64,000 nt of DNA. Source: Georgfuchsia toluolica (lineage in GTDB: Bacteria > Pseudomonadota > Gammaproteobacteria > Burkholderiales > Rhodocyclaceae). The notes under the pieces were generated by a model. The model was not told the origin of the DNA, did not search any database, and saw only the letters and a program-made list of their open reading frames with translations. The stretch spans positions 1,984,001-2,048,000 of the forward strand of contig NZ_CAJQUM010000001.1 of the NCBI RefSeq assembly GCF_907163265.1, in the 5' to 3' direction. Positions 8,748-20,139 of this stretch are shown here, piece by piece. Each line of letters starts with the position of its first letter. Position 1 is the first letter of the stretch. Made by a program: the position numbers and the translations under genes.

Positions 8748-9704
8748 AGGTTTTGCATTGCCATGCTTTTCATACGCTGAGACGATGCGCGCGACGAGCG
8801 GATGCCGCACCACATCGCTCGCGTCGAAATCGGTGAAGGCAATGCCGCGTACCTCGGCGAGTATCTTGCGTGCCTCGATCAGGCCGCAACGTTGTCCCTT
8901 GGCCAGGTCGATCTGGGTCACGTCGCCCGTCACCACCGCCTTGGCGCCGATGCCGATGCGCGTGAGGAACATCTTCATCTGCTCCGGCGTGGTGTTCTGC
9001 GCCTCGTCGAGAATGATAAAGGAATGATTCAGGGTGCGTCCGCGCATATAGGCCAGCGGGGCGATCTCGATGTGGCCCTTTTCGAAGGCGCGCGCCACCT
9101 TGTCGAAGCCCATCAGGTCATAAAGGGCGTCATATAAAGGCCGCAAGTAGGGGTCTACCTTCTGCGCCAGGTCGCCCGGCAAGAAGCCGAGGCGCTCCCC
9201 TGCTTCGACCGCCGGCCGCGTCAGCACGATGCGTTCGACATGATCGCGCTCGAAGGCATCCACCGCGCACGCCACGGCGAGGTAGGTCTTGCCGGTGCCG
9301 GCCGGACCGATGCCGAAGGTAATGTCGTGGTCCTGGATCTGGCTCAGGTACTGGGCTTGATGCACGGTGCGGCCATGCAGGTCGGCCTTGCGCGTGAGCA
9401 GGCCGTGCGCTGACAAATGTGCGGGAGGAAGCGTGTCCTTGTTGCGCGTCAATTCCACCAGGCCGAGCTGAATGTCGTCGATCGACAGCGGCTGGCCAGA
9501 CAGTGCGTGAAAATGCTCCAGCGCCGCTGCCGCCAAACGCGCCTGGGCCGTGGCCCCCGCAATCCTGCAGGTGTGGCCGCGGCGGGAGATTGTGACATCG
9601 AAGGCAGCCTCGATCTGGCGCAGGTTCTCGTCCAGCGGGCCGCACAGATTGGCCAGCCGGGTATTGTCCGGCGGGACGAGGTTGATGGAAATGGCTTTTT
9701 TCAT
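8745..9704 (-). CDS. phoH: PhoH-family ATPase (YbeZ)
   Basis: A 319-residue cytoplasmic P-loop ATPase. Residues about 15-75 form a small KH-like N-terminal region; the ATPase follows with Walker [11 protein letters not shown] (131-140) and Walker B-like [21 protein letters not shown]. The family works with YbeY in RNA or ribosome quality control, and the two genes are adjacent here. It overlaps miaB by 4 bp (ATGA) and ends within the A2 repeat. Length is normal. Confidence 0.95.
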   Translation of the reverse strand: MKKAISINLVPPDNTRLANLCGPLDENLRQIEAAFDVTISRRGHTCRIAGATAQARLAAAALEHFHALSGQPLSIDDIQLGLVELTRNKDTLPPAHLSAHGLLTRKADLHGRTVHQAQYLSQIQDHDITFGIGPAGTGKTYLAVACAVDAFERDHVERIVLTRPAVEAGERLGFLPGDLAQKVDPYLRPLYDALYDLMGFDKVARAFEKGHIEIAPLAYMRGRTLNHSFIILDEAQNTTPEQMKMFLTRIGIGAKAVVTGDVTQIDLAKGQRCGLIEARKILAEVRGIAFTDFDASDVVRHPLVARIVSAYEKHGNAKP

Positions 9705-11035
9705 TCGACGCTGGCGATTTCACCACGCAGGCTGTGCGCCAAGGCGGCGGTAATGGTCATATTGACATAACTACCGATCAATCCGGGCTGGCCGGCGAAG
9801 TTGACAATGCGGTTGTTGCCGGTGCGCCCCGCCAGCTCGGCAGGATCCTTGCGTGCATGGCCCTCGACCAGCACGCGTTGTGTGGTGCCCACCATGTTCT
9901 GCGAAACGATGGAGGCCATTTCGTCGATGCGCCTCTGCAAGCGTGACAGGCGCTGCGCCTTGAGCTCCGCCGGCGTGTCGTCGCTCATCTCGGCTGCGGG
10001 CGTGCCGGGGCGCGGGCTGTAAATGAATGAGAAACTCGCGTCGAACACCACATCCTCGATCAACTTCATGGTCTTCTCGAAGTCATCCTCCGTTTCGTTG
10101 GGAAAGCCGACGATGAAATCGGAGGACAGCGAAAGATCGGGCCGGATCGCGCGCAACTTGCGCACGATGGACTTGTATTCGAGCGCCGTGTAGCCGCGCT
10201 TCATGGCGGCGAGGATGCGATCGGAGCCGGACTGCACCGGCAGATGCAGATGCGACACCAGTTTGGGTACGCGGGCGTAGGCATCGATCAAGCGTTGCGT
10301 CATCTCGCGCGGATGCGAAGTGGTATAGCGAATGCGCTCGATGCCGGGCATTTCGGCAATGGCTTCGATCAGGAACGCCAGATCGGCCATGTCTTCCGAA
10401 TCCGCCATGGCCCCCTGGTAAGCATTGACGTTCTGCCCGAGCAGCGTGACTTCGCGAACCCCCTGCGCGGCGAGCGCCGCAATCTCGGCGAGCACATCGT
10501 CGAGCGGACGCGACACTTCATCGCCGCGCGTGTAGGGCACGATGCAGAAAGTGCAGTACTTCGAGCAGCCTTCCATGATCGATACAAAGGCGGATGCCCC
10601 GTCCACTATTGCCGGTGGCAGCGCGTCGAACTTCTCGATCTCGGGAAAGGAAATATCCACCTGCGAACGGCCAGAGCCGCGCCGCGCGGCAATCAGTTGC
10701 GGCAGACGGTGCAGGGTCTGCGGGCCGAACACCACATCGACATAGGGCGCACGCTTGACGATGGCTTCACCTTCCTGACTCGCCACACAGCCACCGACGC
10801 CAATGATCAGATTCGGATTCTTCTGCTTGAGGTGACGCACGCGGCCGAGGTCGTGGAACACTTTTTCCTGCGCATTTTCGCGTACCGAGCAGGTGTTGTA
10901 CAAAATGATGTCGGCGTCATCCGGCGTGCCGGTCCTGACCACATCCTCCCCGGCAGCGAGCACGTCGGCCATCTTGTCGGAGTCGTATTCGTTCATCTGG
11001 CAGCCAAAGGTGCGGATGAACAGTTTCTTGCTCAT
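9701..11035 (-). CDS. miaB: tRNA-2-methylthio-N6-dimethylallyladenosine synthase
   Basis: A 444-residue radical-SAM methylthiotransferase that converts i6A37 to ms2i6A37 in tRNA. The N-terminal UPF0004 domain carries three cysteines for the auxiliary [4Fe-4S] cluster ([30 protein letters not shown]). The radical-SAM motif CSKYCTFC follows, and a TRAM domain lies at the end. The frame is open upstream to 11347 through purU sequence, but the ATG at 11033-11035 ([20 protein letters not shown]) is the family start and overlaps the purU end by 4 bp. Confidence 0.96.
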   Translation of the reverse strand: MSKKLFIRTFGCQMNEYDSDKMADVLAAGEDVVRTGTPDDADIILYNTCSVRENAQEKVFHDLGRVRHLKQKNPNLIIGVGGCVASQEGEAIVKRAPYVDVVFGPQTLHRLPQLIAARRGSGRSQVDISFPEIEKFDALPPAIVDGASAFVSIMEGCSKYCTFCIVPYTRGDEVSRPLDDVLAEIAALAAQGVREVTLLGQNVNAYQGAMADSEDMADLAFLIEAIAEMPGIERIRYTTSHPREMTQRLIDAYARVPKLVSHLHLPVQSGSDRILAAMKRGYTALEYKSIVRKLRAIRPDLSLSSDFIVGFPNETEDDFEKTMKLIEDVVFDASFSFIYSPRPGTPAAEMSDDTPAELKAQRLSRLQRRIDEMASIVSQNMVGTTQRVLVEGHARKDPAELAGRTGNNRIVNFAGQPGLIGSYVNMTITAALAHSLRGEIASVE

Positions 11036-11892
11036 CGAAACACCACCGTCTTGTTGCCATGCACCAGCACCCGGTCTTCGAGATGGTAGCGCAGGCCGCG
11101 CGCCAATACGGTCTTCTCGATGTCCTTGCCGTAGCGCACCATGTCCTCGACCGAATCGGAATGGTCGATGCGGATCACGTCCTGTTCGATGATCGGCCCC
11201 TGATCGAGTTCCTCGCTGACGTAATGGCAGGTCGCGCCGATCAGCTTGACGCCGCGCTGGTAAGCCTGATGGTAGGGTTTGGCGCCGACGAAGCTGGGCA
11301 GGAAGGAATGATGGATGTTGAGAATGCGGCCGGGATGGGCGCGGCACAGTTCGGGCGAAAGAATTTGCATGTAGCGCGCCAGCACCATGGTATCGCCACG
11401 CGCTTCATGGAACAGGCGCGCGATCTCGGCGTAGGCAGCCGCCTTGTTGTCCGTCGTCACCGGCACATGATGAAACGGGATGCCGTGCCATTCGACGAAG
11501 CCGCGCAGATCATCGTGGTTCGAGATCACGCAGGGAATCTCGATGTCGAGCTCCTTCGATTGCCAGCGCGCGAGCAGGTCATAGAGGCAGTGTTCCTGTT
11601 TGCTGACCAGCAACACCACGCGCTTTTGGGCCGCTGAATCCGACATTTGCCAGTCCATCGCAAACTCGGTCGCGATGGGCCGGAAGCGCTGCTGTAATTC
11701 AGTCAGGTTGAAGGGCAAGGAATCAGCCTTGATCTCGATGCGCATGAAGTAGCGGCCATCCATGTCGTCGGCGTGATAGCTCGACTCCAGCATCCAGCCG
11801 CCATGCTCGGCGATGAAGCCCGACACACGCGCGACGATGCCCACCCGGTCGGGGCAGGAAGCGGTCAGCGTATAGAAACGGTCTTTATGCAT
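11032..11892 (-). CDS. purU: Formyltetrahydrofolate deformylase
   Basis: A 286-residue enzyme that hydrolyses 10-formyl-THF to THF and formate, balancing one-carbon pools and feeding formate to purine synthesis. An N-terminal ACT-like domain (about 1-85, [24 protein letters not shown]) precedes a formyltransferase-fold domain with [20 protein letters not shown] and a DQGPIIEQD motif near residue 235. It is the first gene of the chain leading through miaB to lnt and overlaps miaB by 4 bp. Confidence 0.95.
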   Translation of the reverse strand: MHKDRFYTLTASCPDRVGIVARVSGFIAEHGGWMLESSYHADDMDGRYFMRIEIKADSLPFNLTELQQRFRPIATEFAMDWQMSDSAAQKRVVLLVSKQEHCLYDLLARWQSKELDIEIPCVISNHDDLRGFVEWHGIPFHHVPVTTDNKAAAYAEIARLFHEARGDTMVLARYMQILSPELCRAHPGRILNIHHSFLPSFVGAKPYHQAYQRGVKLIGATCHYVSEELDQGPIIEQDVIRIDHSDSVEDMVRYGKDIEKTVLARGLRYHLEDRVLVHGNKTVVFR

Positions 11893-11925
11893 TGAAAACC
11901 CGTTTAGCCATGACCGGAGGAAATC

Positions 11926-11997
11926 CCCGTGGGATAGAGGTCACAGAGAAATGCAAAACCATGTCTTTCCTCTGAACTCTGTCCTCTGTGGCTAGAT
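11926..11997. repeat. CACAGAG-unit repeat, copy A3, joined to a GGAATCCCCGTGGGAT fragment
   Basis: The right arm is complete (three inverted CTCTGT-type units ending CCTCTGTGGCTAG at about 11983-11995). The left arm keeps only one unit (GGTCACAGAGAAA, 11939-11951), preceded by GGAAATCCCCGTGGGAT. That word is the end motif of the separate GTCATTCCCGC repeats at 15278 and 26101, so two repeat families seem to have recombined here. The element separates thrH from purU. Confidence 0.6.
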
Positions 11998-12606
11998 GTT
12001 TTGACTTGCCTTGAGAATTTCATTTCTTAATTCCGCGTAATTCATCGTCACCGGGAACTGCGGAAATTCGCGGATCACGTTTTCGGGCGGGTGGAACAAG
12101 ACGCCGGCATGGGCTTCGCCCAGCATTGCGGTGTCGTTATAGGAATCGCCCGCCGCGATCACCTTGAAATTGAGTTCCTTGAAGCGCCTCACCGATTCCT
12201 TTTTCTGGTTCGGCATGCGCAGATGGTAATTCACCACGAAGCCGCTTGCATCGGTTTCAAGCTTGTGGCAAAACAGCGTCGGCATGCCCAGTTGCGCCAT
12301 CAGCGGCATGGCAAATTCGTAAAAGGTGTCGGAGAGGATGATGACCTGAAACCGCGTGCGCAAGTCGTCGAGAAAATCCTTGGCCCCGGCCATCGGCCCC
12401 ATCTCGGAAATCACCTTCTGGATGTCGGGCAGGCCAAGCTTGTGCTGGCGCAGCAGGCCGAGCCGGCCGGTCATCAGCTTGTCGTAATCCGGCTCGTCGC
12501 GCGTGGTGCGGCGCAGCTCGGGAATGCCCGTGCGGTCGGCGAATTCGATCCAGATTTCGGGGACTAGTACGCCTTCGAGGTCGAGACAAACGAGTTGCAC
12601 GGACAA
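11992..12606 (-). CDS. thrH: ThrH-type phosphoserine phosphatase / homoserine phosphotransferase
   Basis: A 204-residue HAD-superfamily enzyme. The HAD nucleophile motif at the N-terminus is the ThrH variant CLDLEGVLVPEIW (Asp9). Motif II is IILSDTFYEF, and motif III/IV is AAGDSYNDTAMLGEA. ThrH enzymes dephosphorylate phosphoserine and can pass the phosphate to homoserine. The ThrH-specific LEGVLVPE and SDTFYEF words separate it from SerB. Its stop codon lies at the edge of the A3 repeat. It is divergent from the octahaem gene with about 220 bp between them. Confidence 0.9.
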   Translation of the reverse strand: MSVQLVCLDLEGVLVPEIWIEFADRTGIPELRRTTRDEPDYDKLMTGRLGLLRQHKLGLPDIQKVISEMGPMAGAKDFLDDLRTRFQVIILSDTFYEFAMPLMAQLGMPTLFCHKLETDASGFVVNYHLRMPNQKKESVRRFKELNFKVIAAGDSYNDTAMLGEAHAGVLFHPPENVIREFPQFPVTMNYAELRNEILKASQNI

Positions 12607-12735
12607 ACTCCTGCCGGAAGCGGAAAGCCGCGATTTTACGCGAAGCGCTCCCCACCCGTACCGGCATGGCGAAGTTGACGCATATCACTTGTGTGTCAGT
12701 TTTAACCTCGGTTGCATATTCAAGTCCAGCTTTTA

Positions 12736-12784
12736 TTGATTGTCGTCAAGGAATGCGAGAGGCCCCTAAAATTATAAGTATATT
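12736..12784 (+). promoter_or_regulatory. FNR/CRP-type box and -10 element upstream of the octahaem cytochrome gene
   Basis: TTGATTGTCGTCAA at 12736-12749 matches the FNR palindrome TTGAT-N4-ATCAA at 9 of 10 positions. A TATAAG hexamer lies at 12773-12778; its centre is 33 bp from the box centre, the geometry of a class II activator promoter with a start near 12784. No good -35 hexamer is needed or seen. Which FNR/Dnr-family protein would bind is unknown, as none is encoded in this window. Confidence 0.6.
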
Positions 12785-12827
12785 AATACTTGACGATATT
12801 GTGACTTGTAATACTTTGGGGGGCTAT

Positions 12828-14315
12828 ATGAAATCTGCCATCAAGGGATTGGCGATGATCCTGTCCGTGTTCGCATTGAGCACCGCAAACGCCGCCACCG
12901 CCGTTCCGGCCAAATCCAAACAGGATGCCCAGATCGGGCAGCTCTGTATCAGTTGCCACGCCGAGCAGAGTCCCGGCCTGATCGCGGAATGGAAGAAGAG
13001 CCGCCACGCCACCAATAAAGCCAAAGTGGATTGCTACGATTGCCACAAGGGCAAGGAAGGCGACAAGGGCGTCGTCAAACATATGGAGGACAAGGCCGGC
13101 AAGCCGTTCTTCATCAGCGCCGTTGTGTCGCCCAAGTCCTGTGCCCGGTGCCATGAGAAGGAAGTGGCCCAGCAGCAGCGCTCCCACCATGCCAAGGGCG
13201 GCGAAATTCTCGCCTCACTGGACAACATCATGGGCGAAGTCATCGGCGGCCCGGCCGCGGTAAACGCCGGTTGCGGGCAATGCCACGGCGGCGAGATACA
13301 ACTGAATGCGGCCGGCGAGGCCACGCCCGAAACCTGGCCCAACACCGGCATCGGCCGGCTGAACCCGGACGGCAGCCGCGGTTCCTGCTCGGCCTGCCAT
13401 GCGCGGCATAGCTTCTCCTCCGCCCAGGCGCGCACGCCGGACACCTGCGGCAAGTGCCATCTGGGTCCGGATCATCCGCAGATGGAAATCTACAACGAGT
13501 CCAAGCATGGCATCGTCTACCGCGCGAAGGTAAACGAAATGAACCTGGATTCGAGGAATTGGGTCGCCGGGGTGGATTATTCCGCCGCGCCCACCTGTGC
13601 CACCTGCCACATGGGCGCGACGCGTACCCAGGGCGCCACCCATGACGTCGGCGAACGAATTTCGTGGACGCTGCGGCCACCTATTTCCACCAGGCTCAAC
13701 ATGGTGCGACTGGCCAACGGCGACGAATTCGATCAACCGGAAGGCAAGGCCTTGCCGAAGATCGGCGATGAGGTCAAGGGAGCCAAGGTGACCGAGATAC
13801 TGACCTGGGAAGACCGGCGCAAGCAGATGGCGAATGTGTGTGCCTCCTGCCACAGCTCCAACGTCATCAATGGTCACTACAACCAATTTGACGGCGTGGT
13901 GAACCTCTATAACGACAAATTCGCCAAGCCCATCGCCGGCGCGATGAAGGAATTGCAGGACAAGGGCTACATCACCGCCGCCCCCTTCGACGAAAAGATC
14001 GAATGGACCTGGTATGAAATATGGCATCACGAAGGCCGCCGCGCCCGTCATGGCGCTGCCATGCACGGACCGGACTACACCTGGTGGCATGGCATTTACG
14101 AAGTGGCGCAGCACACCTACTTCAAGTGGATCCCGGAAATGCGCGAAGTCGTGCGGAAGAAGGACGGCAATGAGCAATTCGCCGACGAGATCCTGAACAA
14201 GTACTTCAAGCCCATCGGCGATCATGACTGGTACTTCAGCGGCATCAGCAAGGATGCAGTGGAGAAGGTGCGCAAGGGCTTTGAGGAGCGCTACGGCAAG
14301 GGCTCGATGAAGTAA
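12828..14315 (+). CDS. Octahaem c-type cytochrome of the hydroxylamine oxidoreductase (HAO) family
   Basis: A 495-residue exported protein with a cleavable signal peptide (about 1-22, ending ANA). Eight CxxCH haem sites begin at residues 40, 69, 105, 149, 187, 207, 257 and 338, the number and spacing style of the HAO family. After the last haem site comes a helical C-terminal part with HHEGRRARHGAAMHGPDYTWWHG (about 400-421), where Tyr417 is a candidate for the crosslinking tyrosine of true HAO. HAO family members oxidise hydroxylamine or, in the reverse sense, reduce nitrite, hydroxylamine or other compounds in the periplasm. Start: the frame is open to 12666, but ATG 12828 follows GGGGGG and begins the signal peptide. 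TPR and triheme genes follow. Confidence 0.88.
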   Translation: MKSAIKGLAMILSVFALSTANAATAVPAKSKQDAQIGQLCISCHAEQSPGLIAEWKKSRHATNKAKVDCYDCHKGKEGDKGVVKHMEDKAGKPFFISAVVSPKSCARCHEKEVAQQQRSHHAKGGEILASLDNIMGEVIGGPAAVNAGCGQCHGGEIQLNAAGEATPETWPNTGIGRLNPDGSRGSCSACHARHSFSSAQARTPDTCGKCHLGPDHPQMEIYNESKHGIVYRAKVNEMNLDSRNWVAGVDYSAAPTCATCHMGATRTQGATHDVGERISWTLRPPISTRLNMVRLANGDEFDQPEGKALPKIGDEVKGAKVTEILTWEDRRKQMANVCASCHSSNVINGHYNQFDGVVNLYNDKFAKPIAGAMKELQDKGYITAAPFDEKIEWTWYEIWHHEGRRARHGAAMHGPDYTWWHGIYEVAQHTYFKWIPEMREVVRKKDGNEQFADEILNKYFKPIGDHDWYFSGISKDAVEKVRKGFEERYGKGSMK

Positions 14316-14325
14316 TTCGCCAGCA

Positions 14326-14358
14326 AGGCCCCCGCGATTACCGGGGGCCTTTATCTTT
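14326..14358 (+). terminator. Intrinsic terminator after the octahaem gene
   Basis: A GC-rich hairpin AGGCCCCCG / CGGGGGCCT with a 5-7 base loop (14326-14351) is followed by TTATCTTTC. It lies only 11 bp after the stop codon and just before the TPR gene. It probably attenuates rather than fully isolates transcription, since downstream genes have weak promoters of their own. Confidence 0.65.
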
Positions 14359-14370
14359 CAAGAGAACCTC

Positions 14371-14799
14371 ATGAATTTCAGGATTGCAATTGCCTCAGTT
14401 GCATTCGTGGAGATTTTGCTTGCGCCGGGCGCCCGAGCGGCAGATTCAGCCGATGCCACATTCATTGCCCAAGGGAACCAGCAGTGGGCAGCAGGCCGGA
14501 TCGATGATGCGAAGAAGAGTTTCGAGCAGGCGCTGGCCGCCGATCCCCGTTCGATAGATGCGCACATGAAGCTGGCCGGCCTGCTGCTGGTCAACCACAA
14601 CTACGCGGAAGCCATACAAGCCTACCAGCGCACCATCGGTCTCGATGCCAACAACGCCAAGGCATGGATGGGACTGGGCCTGGCCTGCCTTCACAGCGGA
14701 CAGCGCGAACTTTCGCGCGCAGCCTTTGGCGAGGCGGTTCGGATCGATCCCCGCCGCAAGACGCAATTGGCCGGGCTGATTGAGGAAACTGCCGAGTAG
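14371..14799 (+). CDS. Exported tetratricopeptide-repeat protein
   Basis: 142 residues with an N-terminal signal peptide (about 1-23, ending ARA-AD). It then has about three TPR units: NQQWAAGRIDDAKKSFEQALAADP, KLAGLLLVNHNYAEAIQAYQ and LGLACLHSGQRELSRAAFGEAVRIDP. TPR proteins mediate protein-protein contacts. Its place between the octahaem cytochrome and the triheme cytochrome suggests a periplasmic assembly or docking role in that system, but this is inference. No haem motif is present. Confidence 0.75.
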   Translation: MNFRIAIASVAFVEILLAPGARAADSADATFIAQGNQQWAAGRIDDAKKSFEQALAADPRSIDAHMKLAGLLLVNHNYAEAIQAYQRTIGLDANNAKAWMGLGLACLHSGQRELSRAAFGEAVRIDPRRKTQLAGLIEETAE

Positions 14800-14927
14800 A
14801 CGGCAGATGTTAACGGCCAGATTCGGATAAAACAATTTGAGATATGACAATCAACCGGCCAACTGATCTGACAATGGTGGTATGAATGCAGTATTCTTTG
14901 CCCTCCAATCATTTAAAAGGATGGGCA

Positions 14928-15248
14928 ATGAAGTTCGTGAAAATGTTGGTGGTATTTGCTGCACTGATGCTTTCGATCGGGAGCGCCTTGGCAGTTCCAC
15001 CCGGCAAGACAGTGGAGTTTGCCAACCCGATGGGCAAGGTGACCTTTGACGGCAAGGTTCATGCGAACAAGGGTTTGAAATGTATCGGTTGCCACATCAA
15101 GCCCAAGCTGTTCGCGATGAAAAAAGGTGCCGACAAGATCACGATGGATAGCATCAACGCGGGCAAGTTCTGCGGCGCTTGCCACAATGGCAAGAAGGCA
15201 TTCAAGGCGAATAACGAGGCCAACTGCGGTAAATGCCATAAAACGTAG
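14928..15248 (+). CDS. Periplasmic triheme cytochrome c7-type protein
   Basis: A 106-residue exported protein: signal peptide 1-22 (ending ALA), then three CxxCH sites (CIGCH, CGACH, CGKCH) and extra histidines (GKVHANKGLKC) for bis-His ligation, the layout of c7/c3-type triheme domains. It is lysine-rich, typical of small electron shuttles. An in-frame ATG at 14886 exists, but the ATG at 14928 follows AAAAGGATGG and starts the signal peptide. It is a plausible electron partner for the octahaem enzyme 0.6 kb upstream. Confidence 0.88.
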   Translation: MKFVKMLVVFAALMLSIGSALAVPPGKTVEFANPMGKVTFDGKVHANKGLKCIGCHIKPKLFAMKKGADKITMDSINAGKFCGACHNGKKAFKANNEANCGKCHKT

Positions 15249-15277
15249 CAGACACGAATGGCACTTACTTAAGCCAC

Positions 15278-15377
15278 GTCATTCCCGCGCAGGCGGGGAT
15301 CCATGGGTTTTGCGCGTTAACACCTCTGGATTCCCGCCTGCGCGGGAATGACCAAAGGGAATCCCCGTGGGATGACG
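15278..15377. repeat. GTCATTCCCGC-type palindromic repeat
   Basis: Opposed arms GTCATTCCCGCGCAGGCGGG and CCCGCCTGCGCGGGAATGAC pair around GGATCCATGGGTTTTGCGCG, followed by the tail GGGAATCCCCGTGGGATGACG. The arms and tail recur inside the larger elements at 22919, 26101 and 33174, so this looks like a core or truncated member of that family. It lies between the convergent triheme and ABC-F genes. Confidence 0.7.
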
Positions 15378-15445
15378 CTTGTCGTAGCAGATACTACGAC
15401 AGTAACTCCGCCTGCCGCATCTGATTGCGACACCAAAGCGTGGAT

Positions 15446-15472
15446 AGCCGGCATGATGCCGGCTTTTCTTTT
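15446..15472 (+). terminator. Intrinsic terminator downstream of the triheme cytochrome gene
   Basis: AGCCGGCAT / ATGCCGGCT hairpin (15446-15464) followed by TTTCTTTT on the + strand. It is oriented to stop transcription coming from the octahaem-TPR-triheme genes before the convergent ABC-F gene. Confidence 0.75.
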
Positions 15473-15485
15473 ATGGGCAAGCCGG

Positions 15486-17390
<1,905 letters not shown>

Positions 17391-17444
17391 CGGCGCAGAT
17401 CGAATATTGCGGGGCGCGCATCATACCAGCCGCTAATGGCCCGA

Positions 17445-20135
17445 TCACAGGGCGTGGGTCGCCAGCTTGAAGTCCGGGTCATCGGGAAATGGCGTGATCG
17501 CAAACCCCAGCGTCTTCATCAGCCTGAGCATGCGCGAATTCTTGGCCAGCACCAGGCCGCAGATCTCCTTGAGTCCCTTTTCACGCGCCACTTCCATGAT
17601 GCTCTCCATCAGGCATGAGCCCAGTCCCATGCCGTTGAAATCGTCCGCCACCGCCAGCGAAAACTCGCAACTGGTCTGGTCGGGATTCATGATGTAGCGC
17701 GACACGCCGATAATTTTCCGGGTCTCGACCAGATCGCCTGCGGCCGACATCCTGTGCTCGCGCAATACCGCCACCAGCGCCATTTCAAGGTCGTAGTCAA
17801 TCAGCGTCAACGATGCCAGCAACGGCGGCGGCAGTTCCGTGAGCGATGAAACAAAGCGCATATAGCGGCTCTCGTTCGAGAGTTTATGCACGAAATCCTG
17901 TATCGGCTGCGCATCGTCGGGATGGATCGGCCGCACGGTGTATTCGCCGCCGTCGGGCATCGGCCAGGTTTTTTCATAGCGGGCGGGGTAGGGCAGGATC
18001 GCCAGATGATCGTAGTTATTGGCGCGGGGCACATAGGACTGCGGCAATGCGTCGATGACAATGCGCGCATCCACCGCTACCGCACCGGAGTCGTCAACGA
18101 TGATGGGATTGATGTCCATTTCACGAAGCTGGGGCAGTTCGCAGACCATTTCCGAGACGCGGAGCAGTATCCGCTCCAGTGCGGTCTTGTTCGCTGCACC
18201 GGCCCCCTGCCACTCCCCCAGGGTCTCGTCGATGCGCGAGCGCTCGATCAATCGCCGCGCCAGAAACTGGTTGAGCGGCGGCAATTCCACGACATGGTCA
18301 TTGAAGATTTCAATCATGGCGCCGCCGGCGCCAAATGTGATCACCGGGCCGAACGTGTCATCGGTAATCAGGCCGATGTTGATCTCGCGCCCGTGCCGGG
18401 CCGGCACCATCTTCTGCACCGTCACGCCGTGGATGCGCGCCTGGGGCTGCAGCCGTTCGACGCGCGCCAGCATTTCCTCGAAGGTGTCGCGCACTGCAGC
18501 GCCATTCATCACGTTGAGCACTACGCCATGGACATCCGATTTGTGACTGATGTCAGGCGAATTGATCTTGAGCGCGACCGGGAAACCCTCCTGTTCGGCG
18601 ATCATCATCGCCTCGTTGGCGTTGCGCGCGAGGAGGGTACTGGTGACCGGAATGTGGAACGCCGAGAGCAGGCTCTTCGATTCCATCTCGGTCAGCGTCG
18701 TGCGCTGCTCGGCGAGGACGCTTTCGATCAGCAACAGTGCGCTTTCAAGGTCCGGCTTCGCCAGCGCGGACAGAGGCGGCGGGGTTTGCTGCAGCAGCTT
18801 CTGATTCTGGTAGAACGAGGCGATGTTGCCGAAAGCGCCAACCGCCGCTTCCGGCGTGCGGAAGGTGGGAATGGCTGCCGCGCCAAGCTGGCGGCGCGCC
18901 GCCAGCACCGAGCTTTCACCCATCCAGCATGACAGCAGCGGCTTGCTGAGCGAGGCATTGATCTCCACCAGCACGCCTGCCACGGCAACAGCATCGATGT
19001 CGGCCTTGGGCGCATGGATGACCAGTATGCCGTCGATGCCGGGATCGCTGCCTGCTGCCGTGATTGCCGCCTTGTAGTGCTCGGGGCCGGCGTCTTCGGA
19101 CAGGTCGATCAGGTCCGACAACGAAGCCGGTGCGGGTAGCAGCGGCTTCAACGCTGCGGCCACGACGGGCGAAAGGCGTCCCAGTTGCAACGAAATCTGG
19201 TTGATCCAGTCGGCTGCCAGGACGCCCGGCCCACCGCCGTTGGTGACGATGGCCAGACGCTGACCCGCCGTGCGGTAGTTCGAGGCGAGACTTCTGGCTG
19301 CGGTAAACACCTCGACGAAAGTGTCGACGCGGACTGCGCCGGCACGGCGCAGCGCGGCATCGAATACATCATCGCTGCCGACAATGGCGCCGCTGTGGGT
19401 CTGTGCCGCCTCTTTGCCGGTCTGCCGGTGCCCGCCCTTGAGGACGACCACCGGCTTGAACTTGGCGGCCGAACGCAGCGCGCTCATGAAACGCCGGGCG
19501 TTCCTGATGCCTTCCAGATACACAATGATGCTTTGCGTCTGTCCGTCGTGCGCCAGGTAATCGAGCACCGCGGAAGCATTCACCGACGAACTCGGGCCGA
19601 GCGATACGACGGTGGAAAAACCCACGGCATTGTTGCTGGCCCAGTCAAGCATCGCCGATGTCAGCGCCCCCGACTGCGATATCAGCGCCAGCGAGCCGGC
19701 CTTGGCCAGAGGGCCGGACATGCTGGCATTAAGATTCAAATGCGGACGCTGGAAACCCTGACAGTTGGGGCCCAGCAGACGCATGCCTTCACGCTGCGCG
19801 ATGGCATTGAGTTCCGCGGCTTCATTTTGGCCGATACCGCTGGCAATGACCAGCGCCGAGCGGCAACCCATGGCGCCGGCCTTGGCCAGTGCGCCGGCCA
19901 CCTGCTCCGGCGGAAGGACGATGATGGCGAGGTCGACACCTGTTGCAGCCGGACCCGCAGGTATGCCGACAGTATTGACATCGAGAAACTGCAAGCGGCC
20001 GTCATAGGGCTGCGCGCGCAGGGCCTGACTCAGCAAGCGGGCGTTTCTGTCTTGCAGATCCGGGGTTTCGGCTGGTCCGGCGAAGACAATGATGGACTGC
20101 GGGGCAAAGAGCGGAGTAAGGTAATGCTGGCTCAT
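17445..20135 (-). CDS. NDP-forming acyl-CoA synthetase / GNAT fusion (Pat-type protein lysine acetyltransferase)
   Basis: 896 residues. The N-terminal two-thirds has the CoA-binding and succinyl-CoA-ligase-like folds (FAGPAETPD, LLGPNCQGF, SQSGALTSAMLDWA) and an ATP-grasp part (GFPVALKINSPDISHKSDVHGV). The last 180 or so residues form a GNAT acetyltransferase domain (ILPYPARYEKTWPMPDGGEYTVRPI ... GLGSCLMESIMEVAREKG). This architecture is that of Pat/Pka-like enzymes that acetylate lysines, often inactivating acyl-CoA synthetases. The ATG at 20135 gives MSQHYLTPLFAPQSI, the usual start; the longer frame to 20255 reads through the deacetylase gene. The deacetylase stop is 4 bp upstream. Confidence 0.85.
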   Translation of the reverse strand: MSQHYLTPLFAPQSIIVFAGPAETPDLQDRNARLLSQALRAQPYDGRLQFLDVNTVGIPAGPAATGVDLAIIVLPPEQVAGALAKAGAMGCRSALVIASGIGQNEAAELNAIAQREGMRLLGPNCQGFQRPHLNLNASMSGPLAKAGSLALISQSGALTSAMLDWASNNAVGFSTVVSLGPSSSVNASAVLDYLAHDGQTQSIIVYLEGIRNARRFMSALRSAAKFKPVVVLKGGHRQTGKEAAQTHSGAIVGSDDVFDAALRRAGAVRVDTFVEVFTAARSLASNYRTAGQRLAIVTNGGGPGVLAADWINQISLQLGRLSPVVAAALKPLLPAPASLSDLIDLSEDAGPEHYKAAITAAGSDPGIDGILVIHAPKADIDAVAVAGVLVEINASLSKPLLSCWMGESSVLAARRQLGAAAIPTFRTPEAAVGAFGNIASFYQNQKLLQQTPPPLSALAKPDLESALLLIESVLAEQRTTLTEMESKSLLSAFHIPVTSTLLARNANEAMMIAEQEGFPVALKINSPDISHKSDVHGVVLNVMNGAAVRDTFEEMLARVERLQPQARIHGVTVQKMVPARHGREINIGLITDDTFGPVITFGAGGAMIEIFNDHVVELPPLNQFLARRLIERSRIDETLGEWQGAGAANKTALERILLRVSEMVCELPQLREMDINPIIVDDSGAVAVDARIVIDALPQSYVPRANNYDHLAILPYPARYEKTWPMPDGGEYTVRPIHPDDAQPIQDFVHKLSNESRYMRFVSSLTELPPPLLASLTLIDYDLEMALVAVLREHRMSAAGDLVETRKIIGVSRYIMNPDQTSCEFSLAVADDFNGMGLGSCLMESIMEVAREKGLKEICGLVLAKNSRMLRLMKTLGFAITPFPDDPDFKLATHAL

Positions 20136-20139
20136 TTTT

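Noticed and set aside
14840-14870. TTGAG...ATCAA upstream of the triheme cytochrome gene as another FNR box
   Set aside because: The half-sites are separated by 8 bases, not 4, and no -10 hexamer lies at the distance seen for the other boxes.
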